NCBI GenBank assembly: GCA_964428905.1
Contig: CAYSAA010000024.1
Location: 1-64,000 of the forward strand
Direction of reading: 5' to 3'
Length of the DNA: 64,000 nucleotides
Source: CAYSAA01 sp964428905
Lineage (GTDB): Bacteria > Atribacterota > Phoenicimicrobiia > Phoenicimicrobiales > Stramentimicrobiaceae
Shown here: one piece after another, positions 45,636 to 57,013 of the stretch
Numbering within the stretch: position 1 is the stretch's first letter
Layout: each line of letters starts with the position of its first letter
Made by a program: the position numbers and the translations under genes
The notes under the pieces: model-generated
The model's database searches: none
What the model was told of the DNA's origin: nothing
What the model saw: only the letters and a program-made list of their open reading frames with translations

Positions 45636-46970
45636 TTATATCTTGTTATAATTGATACTTTCTCCCTCCAAATAAGAATCTTGCAACTCTTTGAGTCTTA
45701 CCCTCACTATATCTCCTTTTTTTGCCGGTAAGTTCTTAATGCCAACTTTTATATAGTTATCAGTCAATCCATAGAAATATTGCAGATTATTTTTTTCTTC
45801 CTGGTATTCAACTAAAATATCTTTTTCTTTTCCTATGTTCTTTATAAAAAAATCATTGCGAAGCTGTCTTGATAAAGCAATGAGTTTTTGGCTTCTTTTT
45901 TTAATGACACTTGGTTCAATTTTTGATGGCAAAAAGGACGCCAAGCTGAAAGGCCTATCGGAGTAAGGGAAAACATGTATTTTGGCAAAAGCAATATCTT
46001 TTATAAATTCAAAGTTCTTATGAAATGAATTATCATCTTCCCCCGGGAAACCAACGATAACATCTGTGGTAATGGCTATATCCGTTATTTTACTTCGGAT
46101 TTGTTTGATAATAGTTTTAAACTGTTCAGTGGTATATTTTCTATTCATCAGAGAAAGGATATTATCATCACCACTCTGCAATGGAATGTGCAAATGATAA
46201 CAAAGTTTAGGGGAGGCATTGAAAGTTTCAATTAATTCATCAGTAACCCATGGCATTTCAATTGAACTCAATCGTATTCTCTCGATACCGGAAAGCTTTT
46301 CTATTTTCTGAATTAATTTCGAGAGATTTATTTTTTCATCTATCAGGTCATTTCCGTAACTTCCCAGATTAATTCCGAGTAGTACAATCTCCTTGTGACC
46401 ATGGGATGCCAGATCATGAATTTCTGAAATTATTTCCTGGGAAGAACGACTTCTGGACCTTCCACGCAGGTAAGGTATCACACAATAGCTGCAAAATTGA
46501 TTACACCCATCTTGTATTTTTACTAAGCCTCTTATGCGATTCCCGGTGCTGTGAAAGGAATTTTTAGTATAACCAATAATATGACCAGCAGGCCGGAAAA
46601 AAATTAATCTTTGTTCAGAAACAAGAGAGATATTATGAAATATAGAGAAAATTTGTTCTTTATAATAATTGCCAATAATATAGTATCTTAGATTTTGGCA
46701 TTCTTTTATTGCCTGTAGATTAGATTGTACTCCACACCCGGTTACAATAATTGCAGCTGAGGGATTTACTCTAGCAGCTTTTCTAATCATTTGTTTTGAT
46801 TTTCGTTCGGCTTCTGATGTTACAGCACAGGTATTAATAATGAAAACATCTGCTTTTTCTTTAAATTCTACAACCTGGTATCCATTTTTAATAAATTCAT
46901 TTTTAATAGTACCTGTTTCGTATTGATTTACTTTACAGCCAATTGTCTTAAAGGCAACTTTTTGAGTCAA
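45636..46970 (-). CDS. mtaB: tRNA (t6A37) methylthiotransferase MtaB
   Basis: A 444-residue radical-SAM methylthiotransferase that forms ms2t6A at tRNA position 37. The N-terminal cluster cysteines are in TIGCKVNQYETG, NTCAVTSEAERKSKQMIRKA and VTGCGVQ. The radical-SAM site is GCNQFCSYCVIPYLRGRSRS and a TRAM domain ends the protein. The KVNQYET and SEAERKSKQ variants distinguish MtaB from MiaB. It lies 16 bp after dnaJ and ends at a strong terminator, so it is the last gene of the heat-shock operon or a read-through partner of it. Confidence 0.92.
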   Translation of the reverse strand: MTQKVAFKTIGCKVNQYETGTIKNEFIKNGYQVVEFKEKADVFIINTCAVTSEAERKSKQMIRKAARVNPSAAIIVTGCGVQSNLQAIKECQNLRYYIIGNYYKEQIFSIFHNISLVSEQRLIFFRPAGHIIGYTKNSFHSTGNRIRGLVKIQDGCNQFCSYCVIPYLRGRSRSRSSQEIISEIHDLASHGHKEIVLLGINLGSYGNDLIDEKINLSKLIQKIEKLSGIERIRLSSIEMPWVTDELIETFNASPKLCYHLHIPLQSGDDNILSLMNRKYTTEQFKTIIKQIRSKITDIAITTDVIVGFPGEDDNSFHKNFEFIKDIAFAKIHVFPYSDRPFSLASFLPSKIEPSVIKKRSQKLIALSRQLRNDFFIKNIGKEKDILVEYQEEKNNLQYFYGLTDNYIKVGIKNLPAKKGDIVRVRLKELQDSYLEGESINYNKI

Positions 46971-46986
46971 TTTTCTCCAACGGGAT

Positions 46987-48138
46987 TTATTTTTTGCTAA
47001 AAGTATCTTTTACTTTTTCAAAAAAATTCTTTTCACCAATTTTTTCGATATCTTCACCTGTTTCCTGTGCCAATTCATAAATTATATTTTTTGCTTTATT
47101 ATTTAAATTCCTGGGTATCTCAACAATAATTTTTATATGTTCATCGCCCCTGTTTTTAGAACCTAATTTATAAGCACCTTTACCTCGTAGCCGAAAAATA
47201 GTATTGCCCTGTGTTCCGGCAGGTATTCTCATCTTAACATTTCCTTCTAAGGTTGGGACCGTTGTTTCTCCACCCAAAATGGCGATGGGTAAGCTAATTC
47301 TTTGGTCACAATAAATATCCGCCCCACTTCGCTTAAATATGGGATGCTCCTTAACATAAAGCACAATAAACAGATCACCGGAAGGGCCACCATTTTCCCC
47401 TGGTTCTCCCTTCCCGGAAAGTCTCAGTCTATGCCCGCTTTCTACACCGGCCAATATTTTTACATTAATACTTTTTACTTTTTTTATCTTTCCGGTCCCA
47501 TGACATACTTTGCATGGTGTTTCGATAATCTGACCGGTTCCCTTGCATCTGGGACAAGTTTGGATATTAATCGATTGTCCGAAAAATGTGTTTTGGGTCA
47601 TCCTTATTTCGCCAGTTCCGTTACATTCCGGACAGGTTTTTTTTGATGTTCCGGGTTCTGCGCCACTTCCCTGACAGTGGCTACAGGTTTGCCAGACAGG
47701 TATTTGTATCTTTTTTTCGGCACCAAAAGCAGCCTCTTTCAGGTCAATTTCTAAGTTATACCTTAAATCAGATCCTTTTTTGGACCTTTGTCGTTGATAA
47801 CTTCGCCGTGATCCCCCCCCAAAAAATGATTCAAAAATATCACTAAAACTACCAAAATCATCCATGCCTTCCCCATAAAAGTTTCGAAAGTCGAACCCGG
47901 CACCGGTATCGGCAGTATCAGCTGTACCAAATTGATCATATCTGGCTCTCTTCTCCGGATCACCCAAGATTGCATAGGCCTCACCAATCTCTTTGAATTT
48001 TTTCTCTGCCTCTTCTTTGTTATTGGGATTGGCATCAGGATGAAGCTTTAATGCCAATTTACGAAATGCTTTTTTTATATCTTCCTGGCTGGCATCCTTG
48101 TTGATGCCCAGGATTTGGTAATAATCTTTACTTGCCAA
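46987..48138 (-). CDS. dnaJ: Chaperone protein DnaJ
   Basis: A 383-residue class I Hsp40 co-chaperone. The J domain has DYYQILGINKDASQEDIKKA and the HPD motif (KLHPDANPNN). A Gly/Phe-rich linker follows, then four zinc-binding repeats (CSHCQGSG, CPECNGTG, CPRCKGTG, CKVCHGTG) and two C-terminal substrate domains. I chose TTG 48138: AGAGGG precedes it by 8 nt and the next residues ASKDYYQ are the family start; the ATG at 48189 adds a hydrophobic tail unlike DnaJ. A large hairpin separates it from dnaK. Confidence 0.94.
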   Translation of the reverse strand: MASKDYYQILGINKDASQEDIKKAFRKLALKLHPDANPNNKEEAEKKFKEIGEAYAILGDPEKRARYDQFGTADTADTGAGFDFRNFYGEGMDDFGSFSDIFESFFGGGSRRSYQRQRSKKGSDLRYNLEIDLKEAAFGAEKKIQIPVWQTCSHCQGSGAEPGTSKKTCPECNGTGEIRMTQNTFFGQSINIQTCPRCKGTGQIIETPCKVCHGTGKIKKVKSINVKILAGVESGHRLRLSGKGEPGENGGPSGDLFIVLYVKEHPIFKRSGADIYCDQRISLPIAILGGETTVPTLEGNVKMRIPAGTQGNTIFRLRGKGAYKLGSKNRGDEHIKIIVEIPRNLNNKAKNIIYELAQETGEDIEKIGEKNFFEKVKDTFSKK

Positions 48139-48320
48139 AACAAAACCCTCTTTAAAAGAAAATAGTACAAGATTTAGAAACCAGAGCAATAGAATATTGA
48201 AATAGTTTCTATATCACAGTTTATTTCTTCTCGTATATTATAGATAAATTTCATAACAACATCAATAAAAGATAAGTAATAATGATAATAATGTAATTAT
48301 ATTAAGTTAACTTTAATACT

Positions 48321-48375
48321 CGCTGAATCTCCCAGGGATTACTAACAAAATTTAAAAATCCCGGGAAATCCAGCG
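48321..48375 (-). terminator. Large stem-loop between dnaK and dnaJ
   Basis: CGCTGAATCTCCCAGGGATT and AATCCCGGGAAATCCAGCG are complementary with a few mismatches, giving an interrupted stem of about 17 pairs around an AT-rich loop. It starts 29 nt after the dnaK stop. No U-run follows, so partial termination or processing within the operon is more likely than full termination. Confidence 0.55.
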
Positions 48376-48403
48376 ATAGATAGTATGCTTAATCTATTAA
48401 TGA

Positions 48404-50362
48404 TTATTCTTTCTTGTTATTTTCTTCGTTTTCTTCCTGGTATTCTGCATCAAACACCTTCTCATCTTTTTGGGAATCCCCTGATTCCTCTGACTGGCTA
48501 TCTGCAGAAGAAGTGCTTTCTCCCTGTCCCTGCTGTTTCTCCTGACTGGAAGTTTGTTTATACATCTCCTCAGCCAATTTATGAGAAGAGTTAGTTAGCT
48601 TCTCAATACCTGACTTCATCTGATCGATATCATCATCCTGCATCGCTTTTCTTAACTGGCTAATATTATCGTTTATTTCATTTTTCATACTATCAGTGAT
48701 TTTATCACCAGCATCTTTGATCGTTTTTTCTGTAGTATAGATCAGATTATCAGCCTGATTGTGCAATTCAACTTTTTCCTTTTGTTTAAGATCGTCTTCA
48801 GCATATTGCTCAGCTTCTTTTATCTTTTTCTGTATTTCCTCTTCTGTCAAACCACTGGAGTGTTTTATGGTAATCTTTTGTTCTTTCCCAGTTCCTTTAT
48901 CCTGTGCTTTAACATTTAATATACCATTAGCATCAATATCAAAGGATACTTCGATTTGGGGAATACCCCTTGGTGCCGGCGGAATTCCCACCAACTGGAA
49001 TCGTCCTAAACTGATATTATCTTTTGCCATCGGTCGTTCTCCCTGAAGTATATTGATATCGACAGCTGTCTGACTGTCAGTTGCAGTTGAGAATATTTGC
49101 TTCCGGGATGCCGGAATGGTGGTATTTTTTTCAATCAATTTCGTAAAGACACCTCCCAAAGTTTCAATGCCCAGGGATAGCGGAGTCACTTCTAATAACT
49201 GAATATCCTTAACACCCACATCTCCTTTAATTTTTCCGGCTTGAATGGCAGCACCCATAGCTACTACTTCATCAGGATTAACACCTTTATGTGGTTCTTT
49301 CCCAAATATTTTCTTTACAATTTCATGAACTTTGGGCATCCTTGTTTGACCGCCCACCAAAATAACCTCATCAATATCATCAGCTGTTAACTTTGCATCT
49401 GCCAGTGCTTTCTTACACGGTTCAATTGTTTTTTCTAAAAGGTCATTAGTTAACTGTTCCAGTTTTGCTCTGGTTAAGGTAAAATTTAAATGCTTTGGGC
49501 CACTGGCATCAGCAGTAATAAAAGGTAAATTAATATCCGTTTCCATTGATGAAGATAATTCACATTTCGCCTTCTCAGAAGCTTCCTTTAATCTTTGTAA
49601 AGCCATTTGGTCTTTACTTAAATCAATGCCCTGATCCTTCTTAAAACTATCAATAAGCCAGTTGATGACTCGTTGGTCAAAGTCATCACCTCCCAGGAAA
49701 GTATCTCCGTTGGTCGATTTGACTTCAAAGAGACCTTCGTCTAAGTCCAGAATTGAAATGTCGAAGGTTCCGCCTCCCAGGTCAAAGACCGCAATTTTTT
49801 CTTTTTTATCTTTTTTATCCAAACCATAAGATAGAGATGCAGCTGTGGGCTCATTAATAATTCTAAGTACGTTTAAGCCAGCAATACGCCCGGCTGCTTT
49901 GGTTGCTTCCCGCTGATTATCATTAAAATAAGCAGGAACAGTAATGACCGCATCTTTTACCTCTTCTCCCAGATGATCCTCCGCAGATTGTTTCAATTTT
50001 TGCAAAATCATAGCAGAAATCTCTTGCGGACTATATTGTTTATCCTTAACTTTAATCATAACATCAGTATGCTCGCCTTCAACAATATCATAAGATAGTA
50101 CTTTCTTGATTTCCTTTACCTCAGAATCATTATACCGTCGGCCAATAAAACGTTTCACCGAATAAATGGTATTTTTGGAATTAGTTACAGCCTGTCTTTT
50201 TGCCAATAATCCAACCAGGCGTTCTCCTTTTTTACTGAAGGCAACCATTGATGGTGTTGTTCTGCTACCTTCTTTGTTTTCTATGACCATAGGTTTGCCA
50301 CCTTCCATCACAGAAACAACCGAATTTGTGGTACCTAAGTCAATGCCAATTGCTTTAGCCAT
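48404..50362 (-). CDS. dnaK: Chaperone protein DnaK (Hsp70)
   Basis: A 652-residue ATP-driven chaperone. The N-terminus [20 protein letters not shown], the phosphate loop [14 protein letters not shown] and the adenosine motif [20 protein letters not shown] are intact. The substrate domain has the linker [20 protein letters not shown]. The tail is acidic and Gln/Ser-rich. AAGGAGG precedes ATG 50362. It is 14 bp after grpE. Confidence 0.97.
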   Translation of the reverse strand: MAKAIGIDLGTTNSVVSVMEGGKPMVIENKEGSRTTPSMVAFSKKGERLVGLLAKRQAVTNSKNTIYSVKRFIGRRYNDSEVKEIKKVLSYDIVEGEHTDVMIKVKDKQYSPQEISAMILQKLKQSAEDHLGEEVKDAVITVPAYFNDNQREATKAAGRIAGLNVLRIINEPTAASLSYGLDKKDKKEKIAVFDLGGGTFDISILDLDEGLFEVKSTNGDTFLGGDDFDQRVINWLIDSFKKDQGIDLSKDQMALQRLKEASEKAKCELSSSMETDINLPFITADASGPKHLNFTLTRAKLEQLTNDLLEKTIEPCKKALADAKLTADDIDEVILVGGQTRMPKVHEIVKKIFGKEPHKGVNPDEVVAMGAAIQAGKIKGDVGVKDIQLLEVTPLSLGIETLGGVFTKLIEKNTTIPASRKQIFSTATDSQTAVDINILQGERPMAKDNISLGRFQLVGIPPAPRGIPQIEVSFDIDANGILNVKAQDKGTGKEQKITIKHSSGLTEEEIQKKIKEAEQYAEDDLKQKEKVELHNQADNLIYTTEKTIKDAGDKITDSMKNEINDNISQLRKAMQDDDIDQMKSGIEKLTNSSHKLAEEMYKQTSSQEKQQGQGESTSSADSQSEESGDSQKDEKVFDAEYQEENEENNKKE

Positions 50363-50376
50363 AATATATTTCCTCC

Positions 50377-51045
50377 TTATATCTCGTCATTATCATTATT
50401 TTTATTATTTTTATTATCTTGATTGTCGGAAATCTTAGAATCCTTATCTTCTTCACGAGATTCCTTTTTTGATTTTCCTTTGGAAACCTTCACCAGAGAA
50501 GGCCTAACAACCTTTGATTTCAGATAGTATCCCTTGGTGATTTCTTCCATCACCATATCTTCCGCATATTGATCTGATTCTACCTGCATGATTGCTTCAT
50601 GGCAATAAGGGTCAAATTTCTCTCCCACAGCCATAATCGGTTTTAACCCTTCTTTTTCTAAAATATTCCGGAATTCTTTTAACGTACCCTGAATTCCTTC
50701 CTTGATTGTTTCTGGCTGATGTTCTTTATTATTAGCATAGGAAACAGCCCTTTCCAGATTATCAATAACAGATAAGAGTCTACAGATTAAATCCTGCTTG
50801 GCATATTCCATAAATTCTTGTTTTTTCTTTTCTTCTCGCTTTTTATAATTTTCAAAATCAGCCTGCATTCTTGTTAATTGGTCTTTATAATGTCTTTCAC
50901 TTTCTTGCATATCTCTAAGTTTTTTTATAATTTCCCCTAATTCTATTTCCTTTTCTTGCAATTCGTTTTTTTTATCAGTTAGCTCTGCAAGAATGTCCGT
51001 TTTTTTCATTTTTTTATATTTTTCTTTCTCCTGGTGGTGAACCAT
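50377..51045 (-). CDS. grpE: Nucleotide exchange factor GrpE
   Basis: A 222-residue DnaK nucleotide exchange factor. A long N-terminal coiled coil (about 25-85, with [20 protein letters not shown]) leads to the beta-wing part (VDLxxG-like [20 protein letters not shown] and [20 protein letters not shown]). I chose ATG 51045, which has GGAGGT 5 nt upstream. The C-terminus is an unusually charged Lys/Asp/Asn stretch. It lies between hrcA and dnaK. Confidence 0.93.
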   Translation of the reverse strand: MVHHQEKEKYKKMKKTDILAELTDKKNELQEKEIELGEIIKKLRDMQESERHYKDQLTRMQADFENYKKREEKKKQEFMEYAKQDLICRLLSVIDNLERAVSYANNKEHQPETIKEGIQGTLKEFRNILEKEGLKPIMAVGEKFDPYCHEAIMQVESDQYAEDMVMEEITKGYYLKSKVVRPSLVKVSKGKSKKESREEDKDSKISDNQDNKNNKNNDNDEI

Positions 51046-51185
51046 TCTCAACCTCCGTCCATATAAGATTTGCCTTTTACAAAAATTTCTCTAAATATAT
51101 TCTTTAGCACAAAATAAAATATATTCCTGTAAATTATAATTAAACTCCCGTACTTCTAATACTTATTTTCAATCCTATCAAATCA

Positions 51186-52217
51186 TTATTCAGATAAAAT
51201 ATCACTTAAGCGGTTAGCAATAAAATTTAAGATAGAAACCGCTTTGGAATAATTCATCCGGGTCGGTCCCAGAACACTGATTGCCCCCATCGGCTTCCCT
51301 TTAATAAAATATGCTTTAGTAATTACGCTGCAATCCTGCATGACTTCTTGTTCCAGTTCACTTCCAATAACAATATCGAAACGTTTGCTTAAAAGAGACT
51401 TTTTAATGATTTGTACCAGGTTTTTTTCTTCTTCAATGAAATCAAAAAGATAATTTAATTTATCTATTTCCTTATTAAACTCTGGCTGCCGAAGCATATA
51501 ACCCCGGTTTCCTAAAAATATTTTTGTCTCATCATCCTGAAAATGGAAACAATTTTCAATCAATTTCCAAATTGATTCCATTGTTCTATACTTAAAATAA
51601 TACTGGTAAATTTTTTCTAACATTTCTTCATTGACAATTTCCAGACTTTTACCGTAAAATTCTTTTTTGATAATCCTGGCAATGTCTTCTAAATTCTCTT
51701 CAGAAATTTCACAGTTTGCTTTCATAATTTTCTGAAAGAACAACCCGCTATTGGTAATTAAGGTTACCAGAACACGGTGATTGTCCAATGCAATAAAATG
51801 TATATCCTCTAACGTATCACTGACCATATTTGTTGCTAAGACTACTCCTAAATTATTTGTCAATCGGGAAACCAATTTAGAGGTAATTATCATCATCTCA
51901 TTAAAATCTCTTCTGGTCTTGTATTGTTCTATAACTTCCTGCCTATCTTCTTGACTGAGATTGACAATTTTATTTGACATTAAACGGTTCACATAAAATC
52001 GATAACCCTTATCTGTAGGCACACGCCCGGCAGAAGTGTGCGGTTTTTTTAGAAAACCCAGTTTTTCTAATACCAGCATATCATGACGCACGGTCGCCGA
52101 ACTAACGTGTAGTCCATTCTTTTTTACAATCATTTCTGAACTAATGGGTTCTGCCGTAGTAATATAGCGATGAACTACGGCATTTAAAATAGCTTTCATT
52201 CTATCATTTATAACCAT
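51186..52217 (-). CDS. hrcA: Heat-inducible transcription repressor HrcA
   Basis: A 343-residue repressor that binds CIRCE and silences heat-shock operons when GroE is free. The N-terminal winged helix includes YITTAEPISSEMIVKKNGLH and VSSATVRHDMLVLEKLGFLK, followed by KPHTSAGRVPTDKGYRFYV. The C-terminal domain ends GPTRMNYSKAVSILNFIANR, typical. ATG 52217 has GAGGTG 6 nt upstream. It is the first gene behind its own CIRCE, so it autoregulates hrcA-grpE-dnaK-dnaJ. Confidence 0.95.
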   Translation of the reverse strand: MVINDRMKAILNAVVHRYITTAEPISSEMIVKKNGLHVSSATVRHDMLVLEKLGFLKKPHTSAGRVPTDKGYRFYVNRLMSNKIVNLSQEDRQEVIEQYKTRRDFNEMMIITSKLVSRLTNNLGVVLATNMVSDTLEDIHFIALDNHRVLVTLITNSGLFFQKIMKANCEISEENLEDIARIIKKEFYGKSLEIVNEEMLEKIYQYYFKYRTMESIWKLIENCFHFQDDETKIFLGNRGYMLRQPEFNKEIDKLNYLFDFIEEEKNLVQIIKKSLLSKRFDIVIGSELEQEVMQDCSVITKAYFIKGKPMGAISVLGPTRMNYSKAVSILNFIANRLSDILSE

Positions 52218-52232
52218 GATAAACACCTCAAA

Positions 52233-52259
52233 TTAGCACTCTATTGATGAGAGTGCTAA
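52233..52259 (-). promoter_or_regulatory. CIRCE operator of the hrcA-dnaK operon
   Basis: TTAGCACTC, a 9-nt spacer and GAGTGCTAA match the CIRCE consensus exactly. It lies 15 nt upstream of the hrcA start and downstream of the -10 region, the standard HrcA repression site. Confidence 0.97.
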
Positions 52260-52269
52260 TTACTATAAT

Positions 52270-52298
52270 AACATATCACTCACCTCATTATTTGTCAA
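52270..52298 (-). promoter_or_regulatory. Vegetative promoter of the hrcA operon
   Basis: On the - strand a perfect TTGACA (52298-52293), a 17-nt spacer and TATGTT (52275-52270) directly precede CIRCE, so HrcA binding would cover the transcription start. Confidence 0.75.
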
Positions 52299-52354
52299 GA
52301 CTTGCAAAAAAATATTACAAAAGTCATGATAGATAGTTAGTATGGTCAGCATTT

Positions 52355-53500
52355 TTAATCCAGAAATTCCATAAATGCAATATTGGCCAAGGCTATCCCT
52401 TTCTTAGTCAAAAAATAATTAGATCCATTGGTATCCAAGAGAGCTTGTTCTCTTAAACGTTTCAGCTGTTCAGAGAATACTTCTTCAATAGGTTTATTAA
52501 ATTTTACGATAAAATCATGCCTGGATAACCCTTCCATCATTCGTAACTTTAAAATTACAGTCTCTGCCATTTTCTCCCTCAATGGCAAAATTTCCTTTGA
52601 TTGGATTGGTAAAATACCATGCTCAAGTAAGTGGATATATTGATTTAAGTTACTGTAATTTTGAAAACGTTTATTTTCAATATATGATGTTGAAGATGCT
52701 CCTAATCCTAAATAAGGTAGATTTTTCCAGTATATCTGATTGTGTATACAACGTTTATCCGGTAATGCAAAATTGGATATCTCGTAATGTTCATAACCGT
52801 ACCCAGCTAAAAAATCAACAGCTTTTTGATACATATCATAAGCAACATCATCTGAAGGGATTTTCAATAAACCATTTTTTATAAGATTTTCAAAGGGTGT
52901 CCCCTGTTCAATAGACAAACTATAGAGAGAGACATGTTCAGGATAAAGTTGCACAATTTTCTCTAAAGTTCTGTTTAAATGCTTTAATGTTTGCCCCGGC
53001 AATCCAAACATCACATCAAGATTAATGTTCTTAAATCCTGCCTCCCTGGCAATACGATAACTATACCAGATATCCTGTTCATTATGAATTCGCCCTATTT
53101 TTTGGAGTATTCTGTTACTGAAAGATTGCGCACCCAGGCTAAGACGATTTATTCCTGCCTGAAATAAGTTATTTGCCTTTTCCTGATCAAAGGTTGCAGG
53201 GTTACTTTCAATCGTAATTTCAATAGTTTTATTGATCTTAAAACGGCTGAAACATAATTTTAATATTTCACCAATCTGCTGCCCGCTTAAGATAGTTGGT
53301 GTTCCACCTCCCAGATAGATAGATTGTACGACTATTTCAGGTATTTTTTGACTGTAAATTATAATCTCTTTTTTTAAGGCATTGAGGTAATTTTGCTTCA
53401 TTAATTCGTTGTTGGGAACGATGGAAAAAAAATCACAATAGGGGCATTTGGATTTACAAAAAGGAATATGGATATACAAACCTGTATTCATAAAGTTCAT
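52355..53500 (-). CDS. hemW: Radical SAM HemW (coproporphyrinogen III oxidase-like heme chaperone)
   Basis: A 381-residue radical-SAM protein of the HemN/HemW family. The cluster motif is in GLYIHIPFCKSKCPYCDFFS (CxxxCxxC plus the following CDF). YLGGGTPTILSGQQIGEI and QSFSNRILQKIGRIHNEQDI, then YSLSIEQGTPFENLIKNGLL, are family blocks. HemW delivers heme rather than oxidising coproporphyrinogen; the HemN-specific N-terminal extension is missing. It lies 15 bp after lepA, as in many Firmicutes. A second ATG three codons in is equally possible. Confidence 0.9.
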   Translation of the reverse strand: MNFMNTGLYIHIPFCKSKCPYCDFFSIVPNNELMKQNYLNALKKEIIIYSQKIPEIVVQSIYLGGGTPTILSGQQIGEILKLCFSRFKINKTIEITIESNPATFDQEKANNLFQAGINRLSLGAQSFSNRILQKIGRIHNEQDIWYSYRIAREAGFKNINLDVMFGLPGQTLKHLNRTLEKIVQLYPEHVSLYSLSIEQGTPFENLIKNGLLKIPSDDVAYDMYQKAVDFLAGYGYEHYEISNFALPDKRCIHNQIYWKNLPYLGLGASSTSYIENKRFQNYSNLNQYIHLLEHGILPIQSKEILPLREKMAETVILKLRMMEGLSRHDFIVKFNKPIEEVFSEQLKRLREQALLDTNGSNYFLTKKGIALANIAFMEFLD

Positions 53501-53515
53501 GGTTATTATAGTATT

Positions 53516-55315
53516 TTAATCGATTTTCAAAACACTCATAAAGGCTTCTTGCGGTATTTCTACCTTTCCAACTCTTTTCATTCTTTTCTTGCCGGCTTTT
53601 TGTTTTTCCAGTAGTTTTCTTTTTCTGGTAATATCTCCTCCATAGCACTTTGCCAGGACATTTTTCTTTAATGCCTTTACTGTGGAACGGGCAATAATTT
53701 TTTGATTGATTTTGGCCTGTATCGGAACATCAAACATCTGACGGGGAATAACGGTTTTAAGATTGTCTACTAATCTACGAGCCCGATCGTATGCCTTATC
53801 TTTGTGACAGATAAAAGACAGGTTGTCAACTACATCCTGATTGACCAATAAATCTACTTTGGTTAATGGTGCTGCCTGGTAATCAATAATTTGATAATCC
53901 ACAGTGGCATACCCCTTACTGATTGACTTAATTCGGTCATAAAAATCGAGCATAATTTCATTTAGTGGCAAATGGTAAATCAGACGAGCCCTGTCCTGAT
54001 CAAGGTATTCTAAATTTTTAAATAACCCTCTCCTTTCCTGCACTAACTCCATAACCCCGCCAAGGAATAAGCTGGGTAGTACAATGGTTAACTGAATGAA
54101 TGGTTCTTCTATAAAATCAATGGCATTGCTCTCAGGCAAAGATGATGGGTTGTTAATTTCAATGACCTCTTTATTCTTTAGATGAACCCGATATAAAACA
54201 CTTGGTGTAGTAGCAATTAATTGAATCTTGTATTCTCTTTCCAATCGTTCCTGAATAATCTCCATATGCAACAAACCCAGGAAACCACAACGGAAACCAA
54301 ATCCTAAAGCAGGTGAACTTTCTACCGCATAATTAATAGCCGAATCATTCAAACTGAGTTTTTCAAGGGCATATTTTAGGTTATGATAATCATCATTTTC
54401 CACAGGATAAAAACTGCAAAAAACAACCGGAGATACTTTTTTATAACCTGGTAAACGATGTTCTGAAGGATGTTCGGCATCGGTAATGGTATCGCCAACC
54501 TTGGTTAGGCTGATATCTTTAAAACCGGCAGTTAAATAACCTACCTCCCCTACAGAAAGTTGATCAACTTTTTTTCTTTTAAGGCCAAATATGCCTATTT
54601 CACTTACTTCGTATGTCCTTTTATTGGACATAGTCTGGATCTTCATACCTGACCTTACGCTGCCATTGACAATTCTTAAATAAACAATAGAGCCCTGATA
54701 GGAGTTATAAACTGAATCGAAAATTAAAGCTTGTAACGGTTTTTTATCGCTTCCGCCCGGACAAGGTATATATTGTACAATGGCATCAAGTATCTCCCTG
54801 ATGCCGGTTCCGTCCTTGGCACTAGTCATAAAAATCGGGTTTTCTTCCAATCCTTTTATTTTTCTGATTTCTTTTTTTACCCTATCCGGGTTAGCAGTAA
54901 GGAGATCAATCTTATTAATAACCGGTATAATAGCCAGATGATTTTCTAAAGCCATTTGTACATTGGCAATTGTTTGTGCCTGTACTCCCTGAGCGGCATC
55001 CACTACCAACAATGCTCCTTCACAGGCTGCCAGGCTTCGAGATACCTCATATGAAAAATCTACATGACCCGGAGTATCTATGAGGTTAAAGATATATTGA
55101 TGTCCGTTATCAACTTTATACAATAAACGAACTGCCTTGGATTTAATGGTAATACCTTTTTCTCTTTCTAAATCCATATCATCAAGTACCTGGTCTCTTC
55201 TTTCTCTTTGGCTGATTGTCTCAGTTAGTTCCAAAATCCGATCAGCAAGGGTAGATTTGCCGTGATCAATATGGGCAATAATGGAAAAATTTCGAATTTC
55301 TTCTTTTCTAATCAT
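53516..55315 (-). CDS. lepA: Elongation factor 4 (LepA)
   Basis: A 599-residue ribosome-bound translational GTPase. G1 is [17 protein letters not shown]3 is [20 protein letters not shown] and G4 is [15 protein letters not shown]. The LepA-specific C-terminal domain ends [20 protein letters not shown] with [13 protein letters not shown]. The start codon overlaps the end of murJ by 8 nt. hemW follows. Confidence 0.96.
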   Translation of the reverse strand: MIRKEEIRNFSIIAHIDHGKSTLADRILELTETISQRERRDQVLDDMDLEREKGITIKSKAVRLLYKVDNGHQYIFNLIDTPGHVDFSYEVSRSLAACEGALLVVDAAQGVQAQTIANVQMALENHLAIIPVINKIDLLTANPDRVKKEIRKIKGLEENPIFMTSAKDGTGIREILDAIVQYIPCPGGSDKKPLQALIFDSVYNSYQGSIVYLRIVNGSVRSGMKIQTMSNKRTYEVSEIGIFGLKRKKVDQLSVGEVGYLTAGFKDISLTKVGDTITDAEHPSEHRLPGYKKVSPVVFCSFYPVENDDYHNLKYALEKLSLNDSAINYAVESSPALGFGFRCGFLGLLHMEIIQERLEREYKIQLIATTPSVLYRVHLKNKEVIEINNPSSLPESNAIDFIEEPFIQLTIVLPSLFLGGVMELVQERRGLFKNLEYLDQDRARLIYHLPLNEIMLDFYDRIKSISKGYATVDYQIIDYQAAPLTKVDLLVNQDVVDNLSFICHKDKAYDRARRLVDNLKTVIPRQMFDVPIQAKINQKIIARSTVKALKKNVLAKCYGGDITRKRKLLEKQKAGKKRMKRVGKVEIPQEAFMSVLKID

Positions 55316-56900
55316 TTTCGCTCTCTTCCCTCAATTTTCCCTTCATCAATTTTTTTATTAATTGTCTAGCATTTTGAAATTCCGGGATACCCATCATTAT
55401 ACCACTAAAGTAATAAACCATTAATCCCAATATGACCGATATCGTAACCTGACCAACCTGAATTATTTTAACATTCAGGTCAAGGATAGAGCCAAAATAT
55501 TGAGCAACAATCCAACAAACAATACCCATCAAGATAGAAGCTGAGCATATTTTCCAGAAAAATTTGGATAGCCCTGCTAAAAATATGCCATTTACTTTCT
55601 TATTCAGGGAAATACTCAAAATAGTCAAATGCAGGAGAGCAGCAATTGATGTTGCCAGGGCTATTCCGGCATGGGCTAAATAACGTACCAGAACAAGATC
55701 TAATACAATGTTAAAGATAACCACAAAAATACCGATTCTAAGTGGAGTGCGAGTATCTTTCAATGCATAAAAGGTACTAATTACCAATCTCAATGTAGCA
55801 GTGGCAAATAACCCAATGGTATAACAGACCAGTGCAATTTCGGTCATATTGGTATCCTGAGAACTGAATAAACCATGTTCGTAAAACAGTTTGATAATAG
55901 GATGGCTAAGCACAATTAAACCAATGGTAGAAGGCAAGATAAAGAGAGAAATGATTTTTATTCCAAAAGAAAAGCTGCTTTTCAGTTTATCATACTGCTC
56001 TTTAGCAACATGTTGGGAAAGAGTAGGAAGAATGGCAATAGAAAGAGCAATACCGAATACGCCCAGAGGAAATTGCATCAGTCTATTGGCATAATACAAA
56101 GCAGAGATACTGCCATGTGCCAGATAAGAAGCAATAATCCTGTCAACAACAAAATTGATTTTATCAATTGCCAGGCCAAACATCGCTGGTACCAAAAGAT
56201 GGAAAAGTATTTTCATTCCGGGGTCCTGAAAGTTTAAAATCAATTTATAATGAAACCGTTTTTTAACTAATGCAGGGATATGAATTAAAGCTTGTGCTAA
56301 TCCCCCAATAATAACTCCCAGGGCTAAACTGTAAATACCCATTTCTGTCGTATAGAATAAGGCAAAACTAATAATGCCAATGTTTAACATGGCTGGTGCA
56401 AATGCCGGAATAAAAAATTGTCTAAAAGAATTCAAAATAGCCATAAATAATGCTGCAATTGCCGCAAACCCAATATAGGGAAACATGATTTTTGTTAAGC
56501 GAATGGTCAATAAATATTTCTCCGGCTCAAGTTTAAACCCACTGGCAACAATATTAACAATCAAGGGTGCCCCCCAGATACCCAACAAAATAATAGTAGT
56601 AAGGGTAATAATCAAAATATTCAGAACATTACTGGCAAAGGCATCGGATTTTTTCCTATCATCATATGCCAGGTAATCTGAAAAAACTGGTATAAAAGTA
56701 GTATTCAAAGCCCCTTCCCCCAGGAAGCTTCTTAATAAATTGGGTATCATGAATGCTACAAAAAAAGCATCTGTCTCAATGCCTGCCCCAAATTGGTTGG
56801 AGATAACTATCTCTCTACCCAATCCCAATATTCGGCATAAAAGTGTTGCAATCATTACAATCCCGGTATATTTGGCTACTCGAACATTACTACTTGTCAT
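55308..56900 (-). CDS. murJ: Lipid II flippase MurJ
   Basis: A 530-residue MOP-superfamily membrane protein that flips the peptidoglycan precursor lipid II. About 14 hydrophobic helices are visible. Conserved blocks are [40 protein letters not shown] and [12 protein letters not shown] near the N-terminus, plus [20 protein letters not shown] in the middle. It is divergent from rpsT and overlaps lepA. Confidence 0.94.
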   Translation of the reverse strand: MTSSNVRVAKYTGIVMIATLLCRILGLGREIVISNQFGAGIETDAFFVAFMIPNLLRSFLGEGALNTTFIPVFSDYLAYDDRKKSDAFASNVLNILIITLTTIILLGIWGAPLIVNIVASGFKLEPEKYLLTIRLTKIMFPYIGFAAIAALFMAILNSFRQFFIPAFAPAMLNIGIISFALFYTTEMGIYSLALGVIIGGLAQALIHIPALVKKRFHYKLILNFQDPGMKILFHLLVPAMFGLAIDKINFVVDRIIASYLAHGSISALYYANRLMQFPLGVFGIALSIAILPTLSQHVAKEQYDKLKSSFSFGIKIISLFILPSTIGLIVLSHPIIKLFYEHGLFSSQDTNMTEIALVCYTIGLFATATLRLVISTFYALKDTRTPLRIGIFVVIFNIVLDLVLVRYLAHAGIALATSIAALLHLTILSISLNKKVNGIFLAGLSKFFWKICSASILMGIVCWIVAQYFGSILDLNVKIIQVGQVTISVILGLMVYYFSGIMMGIPEFQNARQLIKKLMKGKLREESEND

Positions 56901-56949
56901 TCTTTAAAACCCCAAAATATTGTTATATAAAATAGCTTTTTATAACTGC

Positions 56950-56978
56950 TTGCTTTTAATTTTAAAAGATGTTAAAAT
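56950..56978 (+). promoter_or_regulatory. Predicted promoter of rpsT
   Basis: TTGCTT (56950-56955), a 17-nt spacer and TAAAAT (56973-56978) lie 35 nt upstream of the rpsT start, giving a short leader. Confidence 0.6.
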
Positions 56979-57013
56979 TTACCAGCAAAATTATTTTCAG
57001 AAAGGATATTAAC

